Source of the DNA: Burkholderiaceae bacterium
GTDB taxonomy: Bacteria; Pseudomonadota; Gammaproteobacteria; Burkholderiales; Burkholderiaceae_C
Assembly: GCA_024235955.1 (NCBI GenBank)
Contig: JACKLJ010000001.1
Location: 124,001-188,000 of the forward strand
Direction: 5' to 3'
Length of the DNA stretch: 64,000 nucleotides
Shown: positions 8,571 through 15,638 of the stretch, piece by piece
How the letters are laid out: every line of letters starts with the position of its first letter
Numbering within the stretch: the first letter of the stretch is position 1
Made by a program: the position numbers and the translations under genes
Notes under the pieces: generated by a model
The model's database searches: none
What the model saw: the letters and a program-made list of their open reading frames with translations, nothing else
Told to the model about the DNA's origin: nothing

Positions 8571-9555
8571 ATTTCAACCAGCCGCGCCTGCGGAAGTACC
8601 ACATGGGCAGCAGCGCGCTGGCGACCATCAGGCCGAGCGCCCAGGGGTAGCCCCATTTCTGCGTCAGCTCCGGCATGTGCTGGAAGTTCATGCCGTAGAC
8701 GCTGGCGATCAGCGTGGGCGGCAGCAGCGCCACGCTGGCCACCGAGAACAGCTTGATGATCTTGTTCTGGTTGATGTTGATGAAGCCGACGGTGGCATCC
8801 ATCAGGAAGTTGATCTTGTCGAACAGGAAGGTCGTGTGGCTGTCCAGCGAATCAAGATCGCGCAGGATCTGGCGCGCTTCCTCGAACTGCTCGGCGTCCA
8901 GCATCTTGCTGCGCATCAGGAAGCTGACGGCGCGGCGCGTGTCCATCACGTTGCGGCGGATGCGGCCGTTCATGTCTTCCTGCCGCGCGATGGTGGCCAG
9001 CACCTCGCTGGCGACCTGGTCGCTCACGTTGTCCTCCAGCACCTGCTTGCTGGCGCGCTCCAGCTCGTCGTAGATTTCTTCCAGCGTATCGGCGGAGTAT
9101 TCGGCGTCGCCGTCGAACAGCTTGAGCAGCACTTCCTTGGCGTCGGCCAGCAGGCCGGGCATGCGGCGCGCCCGCATGCGCAGCAGGCGGAACGCCGGCA
9201 CCGACTCGTCGTGGATGGAAAACAGGATGCCGTGCCCACGCGCGGCCTCATTCACCAGGTTCATGATGAAGGCCACGCGCACCTGGCGCGGGTGCTCGGC
9301 GTCGGCCACCAGAAAGTCGCAGCGGATGTGCAGCTCGCCGTTGTCCTCGGCGTAGAAGCGCGCGGATTCCTCGATGTCCTCGTCCATCGCGTCGTCCGGG
9401 ATCGCCAGGCCGTAGTACTGGCGGACCCAGCGCTTTTCGTCCGGCGTGGGTTCTTCCAGGTCGACCCAGATCGGCTTGAAGCGCGACAGCTCTTCCAGCG
9501 ATTCGATCTCTTCCTGGAACAGACGCCCGTTGGCGAGCGTGAAGACGTTGAGCAT
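8569..9555 (-). CDS. corA: CorA magnesium/cobalt transporter
   Basis: A 328-residue homopentameric channel protein. The diagnostic GMN motif is at residues 288-290 in LIASVYGMNFQHMPEL, between the two C-terminal membrane helices, and a basic tail (FRRRGWLK) ends the chain. The long acidic and helical cytosolic domain occupies residues 1-265. It imports Mg2+ (also Co2+ and Ni2+) driven by membrane potential. A 10-bp inverted repeat lies in its 5' leader. It is transcribed divergently from hpf. Length and motif order are complete. Confidence 0.95.
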   Translation of the reverse strand: MLNVFTLANGRLFQEEIESLEELSRFKPIWVDLEEPTPDEKRWVRQYYGLAIPDDAMDEDIEESARFYAEDNGELHIRCDFLVADAEHPRQVRVAFIMNLVNEAARGHGILFSIHDESVPAFRLLRMRARRMPGLLADAKEVLLKLFDGDAEYSADTLEEIYDELERASKQVLEDNVSDQVASEVLATIARQEDMNGRIRRNVMDTRRAVSFLMRSKMLDAEQFEEARQILRDLDSLDSHTTFLFDKINFLMDATVGFININQNKIIKLFSVASVALLPPTLIASVYGMNFQHMPELTQKWGYPWALGLMVASALLPMWYFRRRGWLK

Positions 9556-9955
9556 GAACCAATCCCTTGAGTGAGGCGGTGGGGTCTGGCGTCAGGGTTT
9601 CAGGGCTTTCGGCCTCCCGCGCCAGCGACTCAAGGGCCGAAAGCTACCGACTGGGTGAGGGTTCCACGGCGGGCTTTCGAAAGGGTGATGCGAATCAGCC
9701 CTGATTATCGCATCGCGGTATCGCAAGCCACTCCCGCGCCCCGAAATGGCGCACGCAGCCGCAGGGGCAAGCCGTGCGAAATGCCACGCCCGGGCAAAGA
9801 CCCGGCAGCCGTGGCGGGATTGCACTGGGCCGCAAACGCGTGCATAGTGCCTAGCCATGACATGACGGTGACGCACCCCCAAAGCGTTTCTTTCTGCCCG
9901 CGGGCCGGACTGTCTGGCGGGCAGGTTTTTCCCACCCCCTAGCAGGAGGCACTCC
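9556..9955. other. Divergent corA/hpf intergenic region
   Basis: This 400-bp gap holds the corA leader hairpin (9605-9644), a minus-strand -10-like GATAAT (9709-9704) that would give a corA leader of about 140 nt, and the hpf ribosome-binding site AGGAGG about 10 nt before 9956. I see no gene in it. A short palindrome, CTTTCGAAAG, sits near 9674 and resembles one hairpin arm. Confidence 0.6.
9605..9644 (-). promoter_or_regulatory. Inverted repeat in the corA 5' leader
   Basis: Arms GCTTTCGGCC (9605-9614) and GGCCGAAAGC (9635-9644) pair perfectly over 10 bp around a 20-nt loop. The structure lies 50-89 nt before the corA start codon. It lacks a U-run, so it is not a simple terminator. A regulatory role is inference. 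Confidence 0.45.
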
Positions 9956-10285
9956 ATGAACCTGACGATCAGCGGCCATCACCTCGAAGTCACCCCGGCG
10001 CTGCGTACCTATGTGACCGGCAAGCTCGACCGGATCACCCGACATTTCGACCAGGTACTGGATGTCAAGGTGCTGCTGTCCGTCGAGAACCAGAAGGAAA
10101 AGGACCGCCGTCAGCGTGCCGAATGCAGCATTCGTGTCAAAGGCAACGACTTGTTCGCCGAGAGCGCCAACGAGGATCTGTACGCCGCCGTGGACGAGCT
10201 GGTGGACAAGCTGGACCGCCAGGTAGTGCGCCACAAGAGCAAATTGCAGTCACATGACCATGCGGCGGCCAAGCATTTGATGTAG
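9956..10285 (+). CDS. hpf: Ribosome hibernation-promoting factor
   Basis: A 109-residue short-type HPF/RaiA protein that binds the 30S decoding region and stabilises inactive 100S ribosomes in stationary phase. MNLTISGHHLEVTPALRTYV, KLDRITRHFDQVLDVKVLL and the later AESANEDLYAAVDELVDKLDRQ fit the S30AE domain. The start follows a strong AGGAGG. In many proteobacteria this gene follows rpoN; rpoN is absent here. A terminator follows 46 bp after the stop, separating it from ptsN. Confidence 0.95.
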   Translation: MNLTISGHHLEVTPALRTYVTGKLDRITRHFDQVLDVKVLLSVENQKEKDRRQRAECSIRVKGNDLFAESANEDLYAAVDELVDKLDRQVVRHKSKLQSHDHAAAKHLM

Positions 10286-10331
10286 GATGGTGTTACAACA
10301 ACGAGCGAGAGACTGTAGACTCCAGTTTGTA

Positions 10332-10364
10332 AGCCGCGCCGGGTAGCCGGGCGGCTTTCTTTTT
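10332..10364 (+). terminator. Rho-independent terminator after hpf
   Basis: AGCCGC-G-CCGG, a GTAG loop, and CCGG-GCGGCT form a ten-pair stem with one bulged G, followed by a T-rich TTCTTTTT run. Confidence 0.8.
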
Positions 10365-10530
10365 CGGGAGGCGCATGCGCGCTGCTGGACAGGGAGATGC
10401 ATCGGGGCCGGCGGCCAGCGCCGCAGCGGCACCCACGCCCGCCGTGCGTTTGTCACGGCCGGCCTCCCGCGCCTGCCCCAAGGCTCCCATGCATACCAAG
10501 GTTGACACGGCATAATCGCGCCGCAACGCC

Positions 10531-11004
10531 ATGAACCGACTCGCGTCCATCCTTCCCCAGTCCCAGGTCCTCGTGGCCGTGGACGCCACCAGCAAGAAGC
10601 GCGCCTTCGAAGAGGCCGGGCTGCTGTTCGAGAGCCAGCACGGCCTGTCGCGCGCACTCATCACCGACAGCCTGTTCGCCCGCGAGCGCCTGGGCTCCAC
10701 CGGGCTCGGGCACGGCGTGGCCATTCCGCACGGCCGCATCAAGGGCTTGAAATCGCCCATGGCGGCGGTGGTGCAGCTGGCCCAGCCGATCGGTTTCGAC
10801 GCGCCGGACGAGCAGCCGGTGTGCCTGCTCATCTTCCTGCTGGTGCCCGAGGCGGCCACGCAGAAGCACTTGGAAATCCTGTCCGAGATCGCCGAGCTGC
10901 TGAGCGACGCCGGTCTGCGCGACCAGCTCAAGAACGCCGACAGCGCCGAGGCGCTGCATGCCTTGATCGCCAACTGGCAGCCGGTGCACCAGGCCTCCGC
11001 CTGA
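10531..11004 (+). CDS. ptsN: Nitrogen-PTS EIIA component
   Basis: A 157-residue EIIA-Ntr protein. The phosphoacceptor is H67 in GHGVAIPHGRIKGL. The domain spans the whole chain, with LLIFLLVPEAATQKHLEILS as the second conserved block. It receives phosphate from the PTS-Ntr chain and typically regulates K+ uptake and nitrogen or stress responses rather than sugar import. It sits 61 bp before hprK, the usual betaproteobacterial arrangement. Two kup K+ transporter genes lie elsewhere in the window and are possible regulatory targets by analogy only. Confidence 0.95.
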   Translation: MNRLASILPQSQVLVAVDATSKKRAFEEAGLLFESQHGLSRALITDSLFARERLGSTGLGHGVAIPHGRIKGLKSPMAAVVQLAQPIGFDAPDEQPVCLLIFLLVPEAATQKHLEILSEIAELLSDAGLRDQLKNADSAEALHALIANWQPVHQASA

Positions 11005-11065
11005 GCCGCCACCTGCCGACTTCCGCGGCGCGCCCCAGCCCCAAGCCCGCCGCCACCCCCGCCCG

Positions 11066-12019
11066 ATGAAGCCTTCCGTGATCAGCGCCGACGCCCTGTT
11101 CGAGGAGCACCGGGCCACGCTGCGCTGGCACTGGGTGGCCGGCTCCGGCGCGTCGGAGCGCCGCTTCGACGAAGTGGCGGTGCGCGAGGCGGCGTCCGGC
11201 GCCGATCTGGTCGGCTACCTGAACTACATCCACCCCTACCGGGTGCAGATCCTGGGCGCGCGGGAAGTCGCCTACCTGAGCAACGCCAGCCCGGAAGACT
11301 GCGCGCGCCGCGTGGCCCGCATCGTCACGCTGGAGCCGCCGGCGCTGGTGCTGTGCGACGGGCTGACGGCGCCGCCGGCGCTGGTGTCGATGTGCGAGCG
11401 GGCGCAGATCCCCATGTTCGCCACCGACGAGTCGGCCGCCTTCGTGATCGACGTGCTGCGCGCCTACCTGTCCAAGCACTTCGCCAACCGCACCTCGATG
11501 CACGGCGTGTTCATGGACATCCTGGGCCTGGGCGTGATGATCACCGGCGAATCCGGCCTGGGCAAGAGCGAGCTGGGGCTGGAGCTGATCTCGCGCGGCA
11601 ACGGCCTGGTGGCCGACGACGCGGTGGACCTGTTCCGCATCAACCAGACCACCATCGAGGGCCGCTGCCCCGAACTGCTGCAGAACCTGCTGGAAGTGCG
11701 CGGCATCGGCCTGCTGGACATCAAGGCGATCTTCGGCGAGACGGCGGTGCGCCGGCGCATGCGGCTGCGGCTGATCGTGCACCTGGTGCGGCGCGAGACC
11801 ATGGAGCGCGACTACGAGCGCCTGCCCTACGAGCCGCTCACGCAGGAAGTGCTGGGCGTGCCGATCCAGAAGGTGATCGTGCAGGTGGTGGCCGGCCGCA
11901 ACATCGCCGTGCTGGTGGAGGCGGCGGTGCGCAACCACATCCTGCAGCTGCGCGGCATCGACACCTACCAGGAGTTCGTCGAGCGCCACCGCCGGGCGAT
12001 GGCGCAGAGCAAGGATTGA
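11066..12019 (+). CDS. hprK: HPr kinase/phosphorylase
   Basis: A 317-residue bifunctional enzyme that phosphorylates and dephosphorylates HPr on a serine. The Walker A loop GESGLGKS is at residues 161-168, preceded by the conserved MHGVFMDILGLGVMIT with H146. The family signature LEVRGIGLLDIKAIFG follows near residue 210. The N-terminal domain (residues 1-130) is also present. In Gram-negative bacteria lacking a full sugar PTS it links ATP and phosphate status to PTS-Ntr signalling. It is preceded by ptsN; rapZ, which often follows, is not here. Confidence 0.96.
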   Translation: MKPSVISADALFEEHRATLRWHWVAGSGASERRFDEVAVREAASGADLVGYLNYIHPYRVQILGAREVAYLSNASPEDCARRVARIVTLEPPALVLCDGLTAPPALVSMCERAQIPMFATDESAAFVIDVLRAYLSKHFANRTSMHGVFMDILGLGVMITGESGLGKSELGLELISRGNGLVADDAVDLFRINQTTIEGRCPELLQNLLEVRGIGLLDIKAIFGETAVRRRMRLRLIVHLVRRETMERDYERLPYEPLTQEVLGVPIQKVIVQVVAGRNIAVLVEAAVRNHILQLRGIDTYQEFVERHRRAMAQSKD

Positions 12020-12167
12020 CGACGCCGGGGGCGAATCAGTCCCAGGCTCTGTACGGGCTTCGTTCCGCTCTTCTCCCCTCCGCGGGCGCACTGCCAGCGG
12101 CTGATCCCGGCCCGGCCAACGCGATGCCTGGGGCCGATGAGCAGACGGCAATGGTCAGAATACTTCT

Positions 12168-12226
12168 GATTTGATAGCTGCCTGCGCCCGCCACATGCCG
12201 GCTGGCGGCCTGAAAGGCTTGAAAAA
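12168..12226 (+). repeat. Repeat A, copy 4
   Basis: Plus-oriented copy, GATAGCTGCCTGCGCCCGCC, between hprK and fur, ending directly at the fur stop codon. Confidence 0.8.
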
Positions 12227-12646
12227 TCAGCGTTTCTTCTGGCAGTCGGCGCAGTGGCCGTACAGCGACATGGCGTGGTCTTCCAGCGACCAGCCGCGGC
12301 TGGCGGCGATGTTGCGCTGGCGGCGCTCGATCTCGGCGTCGAAGAATTCCTCCACCTTGCCGCAGCTCAGGCAGACTAGGTGGTCGTGGTGGCTGTCGTC
12401 GGCCAGCTCGTAGATGGCCTTGCCGCTCTCGAAGTGGTTGCGCTTGAGGATGTGCGCCTGCTCGAACTGCGTCAGCACCCGGTACACCGTGGCCAGGCCA
12501 ATGTCAGCGCCCTCGGCCAGCAGCAGCTTGAACACGTCCTCGGCCGTCATGTGGCGCTGCTCGCTCTTCTGGAACACCTCCAGGATCTTCAGGCGGGGCA
12601 GGGTGGCCTTCAGGCCGGTGCTCTTGAGTTCGTCGAGGGTGTCCAT
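12227..12646 (-). CDS. fur: Ferric uptake regulator
   Basis: A 139-residue Fur protein. The winged-helix DNA-binding part is at residues 1-85, with RHMTAEDVFKLL and IGLATVYRVLTQFEQAHIL. The regulatory metal site HHDHLVCLSCGKVEEF and the C-terminal CADC complete the family pattern. With Fe2+ bound it represses iron acquisition genes. The start MDTLDELKSTGLK at 12646 has GGAG in front and removes a 21-residue extension. It is divergent from bamE across 74 bp, a conserved arrangement. Confidence 0.95.
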   Translation of the reverse strand: MDTLDELKSTGLKATLPRLKILEVFQKSEQRHMTAEDVFKLLLAEGADIGLATVYRVLTQFEQAHILKRNHFESGKAIYELADDSHHDHLVCLSCGKVEEFFDAEIERRQRNIAASRGWSLEDHAMSLYGHCADCQKKR

Positions 12647-12685
12647 GGGCGCTCCGCATCGGGCCGGCGGCGCGTGGGCCGCCGC

Positions 12686-12691
12686 TACAAT
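12686..12691 (+). promoter_or_regulatory. Candidate bamE -10 hexamer
   Basis: TACAAT in the 74-bp fur-bamE gap, 29 nt before the bamE ATG. On the other strand CACAAT near 12700 could serve fur. No -35 is clear for either. Confidence 0.4.
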
Positions 12692-12720
12692 GGCCGGTCT
12701 ATTGTGCATGAGCTCCTGGC

Positions 12721-13290
12721 ATGGTGTGTGATCGCCTGAAAAGTCCCCGGCTGTTCGCGGCAGGGCGCCCGCTGGTTGCGGTGGCGCTGCTGCTGGGGCT
12801 GGCCGCGTGCAGCAGCTTCAACGAGGGCACGCGCAACATCGCCGACGCCATCACCATCTACCGGCCGGAGGTGGTGCAGGGCAACTTCGTGTCCAAGGAG
12901 CAGGTCGAGGCGCTCAAGGCCGGCATGACGCGCCTTCAGGTGCGCGACATCCTGGGCACGCCGCTGCTGACCAGCCTGTTCCACGGCGACCGCTGGGATT
13001 ACGTCTTCACCATGCAGCGCCAGGGTGTCGAGCCCCAGCACTACCGGCTCACGCTGTACTTCAAGGGCGACACGCTGGAGCGCTTCGAGGGCGACGAGAT
13101 GCCGAGCGAGAACGACTTCGTCGAACGCATCGGCAAGAAGGTCAAGCCCAAGGTGCCGGTGCTGGAAGCCACCGAGGAGCAACTCGCCAAGTTCCCGGCC
13201 TCCACGGCTTCGGAGCCCGAAGCCGCCGCGCCCGAGCAGCCCGAGCCGGCGCGCCCCGGCGCCTACCCGCCGCTGGAGCCCGCGCGCTGA
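12721..13290 (+). CDS. bamE: Outer-membrane assembly lipoprotein BamE
   Basis: A 189-residue lipoprotein of the BAM complex, which inserts beta-barrel proteins in the outer membrane. A signal peptide ends in a lipobox, LAACSSF. The BamE/SmpA fold follows: IYRPEVVQGNFVSKEQVEAL, then KAGMTRLQVRDILGTPLLTS and DRWDYVF. The C-terminal 50 residues are Pro/Ala/Glu-rich and longer than in enterobacterial BamE, as is common in this order. It is divergent from fur and 57 bp upstream of dapB. Confidence 0.93.
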   Translation: MVCDRLKSPRLFAAGRPLVAVALLLGLAACSSFNEGTRNIADAITIYRPEVVQGNFVSKEQVEALKAGMTRLQVRDILGTPLLTSLFHGDRWDYVFTMQRQGVEPQHYRLTLYFKGDTLERFEGDEMPSENDFVERIGKKVKPKVPVLEATEEQLAKFPASTASEPEAAAPEQPEPARPGAYPPLEPAR

Positions 13291-13347
13291 GCGTGCGCGG
13301 CCCGGCGCCGTTCCTTCTTCTTCACGCCGACCCGCTTTTCGTACGCC

Positions 13348-14175
13348 ATGAACGCCCCCACCACGCCTGACGCCGCCCACGCCGTTGCCATTGCCGGTGC
13401 GAGCGGGCGCATGGGTCAGATGCTGATCCAGGCCGTGCTCGATTCGGGCGACTGCCGGCTGGCCGGCGCGCTGGACCGCGCCGGCAGCCCGGTGCTCGGG
13501 CAGGACGCCGGCGCGTTCCTGGGCCAGACCACCGGCTGCGCCATCACCGCCGACCTCCAGGCTGGCCTGGCCGGCGCCAGGGCGCTGATCGATTTCACCC
13601 GCCCGGAGGCCACCATGGCCCACCTGGCCGCGTGCCGCCGGCAGGGCGTGGCGCTGGTGATCGGCACCACCGGCTTTTCCGACGCGCAGAAGGCCGAGAT
13701 CGCCGCCGCCGCGCAGGACATCGCCATCGTCATGGCGCCCAACATGAGCGTGGGCGTCAACGTCACCCTCAAGCTGCTGGAGATGGCGGCCAAGGCGCTG
13801 TCGACCGGCTACGACATCGAGATCGTCGAGGCGCACCACCGCCACAAGGTGGACGCGCCCAGCGGCACCGCGCTGAAGATGGGCGAGGTGATCGCCGACG
13901 CGCTGGGGCGCGACCTGAAGGACTGCGCCGTGTACGAGCGCTACGGCCACACCGGCGAGCGCGATCCTTCCACCATCGGCTTCGCCACCATCCGCGGCGG
14001 CGACATCGTGGGCGACCACACGGTGCTGTTCGCCGGCACCGGCGAGCGCATCGAGATCAGCCACAAGTCCTCCAGCCGCGCCGGCTATGCCCAGGGCAGC
14101 CTGCGCGCGGTGCGTTTCCTGGCCGGGCGCAAGAGCGGCCTGTACGACATGTTCGACGTGCTCGGCCTGCGCTGA
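13348..14175 (+). CDS. dapB: 4-hydroxy-tetrahydrodipicolinate reductase
   Basis: A 275-residue cytoplasmic enzyme of the diaminopimelate/lysine pathway that uses NAD(P)H. The Rossmann dinucleotide motif GASGRMG is at residues 17-23. The catalytic and substrate segment EAHHRHKVDAPSGTA is intact, and IGTTGFSDAQ and FAPNMS-like MAPNMSVGVNV are present. The length is typical. It may be co-transcribed with bamE upstream and exbB, 25 bp downstream. The identification is secure. Confidence 0.97.
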   Translation: MNAPTTPDAAHAVAIAGASGRMGQMLIQAVLDSGDCRLAGALDRAGSPVLGQDAGAFLGQTTGCAITADLQAGLAGARALIDFTRPEATMAHLAACRRQGVALVIGTTGFSDAQKAEIAAAAQDIAIVMAPNMSVGVNVTLKLLEMAAKALSTGYDIEIVEAHHRHKVDAPSGTALKMGEVIADALGRDLKDCAVYERYGHTGERDPSTIGFATIRGGDIVGDHTVLFAGTGERIEISHKSSSRAGYAQGSLRAVRFLAGRKSGLYDMFDVLGLR

Positions 14176-14200
14176 GCCCGTTTCCTCACGCCACACCCGC

Positions 14201-14842
14201 ATGAACCTGCAACACCTGTTCACCCAGACCGATGCCGTCGGCAAGGCCGTCGCCGTCCTGCTGCTGCTGATGTCGATCGCCAGCTGGGTGGTGATCCTCT
14301 ACAAGGGCTGGATGCTGCGCAACGCCGGCGGCAGCGTGGCGCGCAGCGTGGCCGGCTTCTGGCAGGCGCCCACGCTGGAAGAGGGCGCCAACCGCCTCAT
14401 CACGCTCGACCGCGAGCAGTTGCTGGCACCGCTGGTCGAGGCCGCCCGGGTGCCCCCGGCCGGTACGCTGGCCGCCGCCGGCGACCGCGGCCAGCAACTC
14501 ACCCGCCTGCTGCGCGACGCGCTGCATGCCGTGCTGCACCGCCTGCAGTTCGGCCAGGTGCTGCTGGCCACGGTGGGCTCCACCGCGCCGTTCGTCGGCC
14601 TGCTGGGCACCGTGTGGGGCATCTACCATGCGCTCACCGGCATCGCCACCGCCGGCCAGCTGTCCATCGACAAGGTGGCAGGCCCGGTGGGCGAGGCGCT
14701 GATCATGACCGCCGCCGGCCTAGCCGTGGCCATTCCGGCCGTGCTGGCCTACAACTGGTTCGGCCGCATCGTGGCGCGCATCGAGGCCGAGCTGGAAGGC
14801 TTTGCGCGCGACCTGCGCGAGTTGCTCGTGAATCACGGATGA
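14201..14842 (+). CDS. ExbB/TolQ/MotA-family proton channel subunit
   Basis: A 213-residue inner-membrane protein. Helix 1 is AVAVLLLLMSIASWVVILYKG. The MotA/TolQ/ExbB core spans residues 120-205, with VGSTAPFVGLLGTVWGIYHAL and GEALIMTAAGLAVAIPAVLAYN. With the ExbD-like protein it would use the proton motive force to energise TonB-dependent transport. The start MNLQHLFTQTDAV at 14201 drops a 38-residue extension lying inside dapB. The partner gene follows after 134 bp, unusually far because a repeat B copy lies between them. ExbB is preferred to TolQ, as no tol-pal genes are near. Confidence 0.9.
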   Translation: MNLQHLFTQTDAVGKAVAVLLLLMSIASWVVILYKGWMLRNAGGSVARSVAGFWQAPTLEEGANRLITLDREQLLAPLVEAARVPPAGTLAAAGDRGQQLTRLLRDALHAVLHRLQFGQVLLATVGSTAPFVGLLGTVWGIYHALTGIATAGQLSIDKVAGPVGEALIMTAAGLAVAIPAVLAYNWFGRIVARIEAELEGFARDLRELLVNHG

Positions 14843-14844
14843 AG

Positions 14845-14965
14845 ACCCCCCTGAGTCGCTTCGCGCCTTCCCCCCTTTGCTGCGCAGGGGGGACAACGCC
14901 AGTGGCTGGTACATGCCCGGCCACGGCGTTCGCTGGCTTGGCCTGCTCCGCGGCCGCTCGCTTCT
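14845..14965 (+). repeat. Repeat B, copy 2, between exbB and exbD
   Basis: Begins CCCCCCTGAGTCGCT and contains a C-run/G-run pair, then the hairpin AACGCC-A-GTGGCTGG/CCGGCCAC-GGCGTT, and ends TTGGCCTGCTCCGCGGCCG. The whole intercistronic gap is this element. Confidence 0.8.
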
Positions 14966-14976
14966 AGGACGCTGGT

Positions 14977-15501
14977 ATGGCATTCGGTCGACTCGAACGC
15001 ACCAAGGGCTCGGAGCCCATGAGCGACATCAACGTCACGCCGCTGGTGGACGTGATGCTGGTGCTGCTGGTGATCTTCATCATCACCGCGCCGCTGCTCA
15101 CCAGCGCAATCCGGCTCGATCTGCCCAAGACCGACGCCGCCACCCAGGGCGATCCGCCCAAGTTCGTCACCCTGGTGGTGGACAAGGCCGGGCAGGCGTA
15201 CTTCAACGACAAGCCGGTCAGCCAGCCGGAGCTGGCGACGGCGCTGCAGGAAGCCGCGCGCGCCAACCCGGAAACCGAGGTGCAGTTGCGCGCCGACCAG
15301 GGCGTGCCCTACGGCCGCGTGGTCGAGGTCATGGGCGAGGCCCAGAAGGCCGGCTTGAACCGCATCGGCTTCGTGGCCGACGCTTCCGGCGGGGCGCCCA
15401 GCGTGCCGGCCCCGGCCCCGGCGCCGGCCGCGACGCCGGCAGCCCCGGCCGCACCAGCGGCTGTCCGCCAGGCGCCGGTCACCACGGCGCCCGTGCGCTG
15501 A
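14977..15501 (+). CDS. ExbD/TolR-family protein
   Basis: A 174-residue protein with one N-terminal membrane helix (VDVMLVLLVIFIITAPLLTS) carrying the essential aspartate in INVTPLVDVMLVLL. The periplasmic domain follows (residues 45-140), including VVDKAGQAYFNDKPVS and RADQGVPYGRVVEVM. The last 35 residues are a Pro/Ala-rich tail, longer than in E. coli ExbD. It forms the proton channel with the upstream ExbB-like subunit. No tonB gene is visible nearby. Confidence 0.9.
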   Translation: MAFGRLERTKGSEPMSDINVTPLVDVMLVLLVIFIITAPLLTSAIRLDLPKTDAATQGDPPKFVTLVVDKAGQAYFNDKPVSQPELATALQEAARANPETEVQLRADQGVPYGRVVEVMGEAQKAGLNRIGFVADASGGAPSVPAPAPAPAATPAAPAAPAAVRQAPVTTAPVR

Positions 15502-15521
15502 ATCGCGCCAACCGCTTTTTT

Positions 15522-15580
15522 TGAGGGATTTTGGCCTCTGGCCGGCGTCAGCCGGGCGCAGGCAGCTATCAATAAAATAG
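15522..15580 (-). repeat. Repeat A, copy 5
   Basis: Reverse-oriented copy with GGCCTCTGGCC and GCCGGGCGCAGGCAGCTATC, between exbD and leuS. Confidence 0.8.
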
Positions 15581-15625
15581 TCGCCGACTCGTGGGCGGCT
15601 CGCCGCCGCGGCCGGTTTCGCCACC

Positions 15626-15631
15626 TACAAT
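15626..15631 (+). promoter_or_regulatory. Candidate -10 hexamer of leuS
   Basis: TACAAT ends 7 nt before the leuS ATG. A transcript started at the usual distance would be leaderless or nearly so. Confidence 0.45.
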
Positions 15632-15638
15632 TTGCCCC

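Noticed and set aside
9704..9730. TTGCGA plus GATAAT as a full corA promoter
   Set aside because: Spacing is 11 nt, too short. Only the -10-like hexamer is kept, as weak evidence.
10502..10516. TTGACA and CATAAT before ptsN
   Set aside because: The hexamers are only about 4 nt apart, so they cannot form one sigma-70 promoter.
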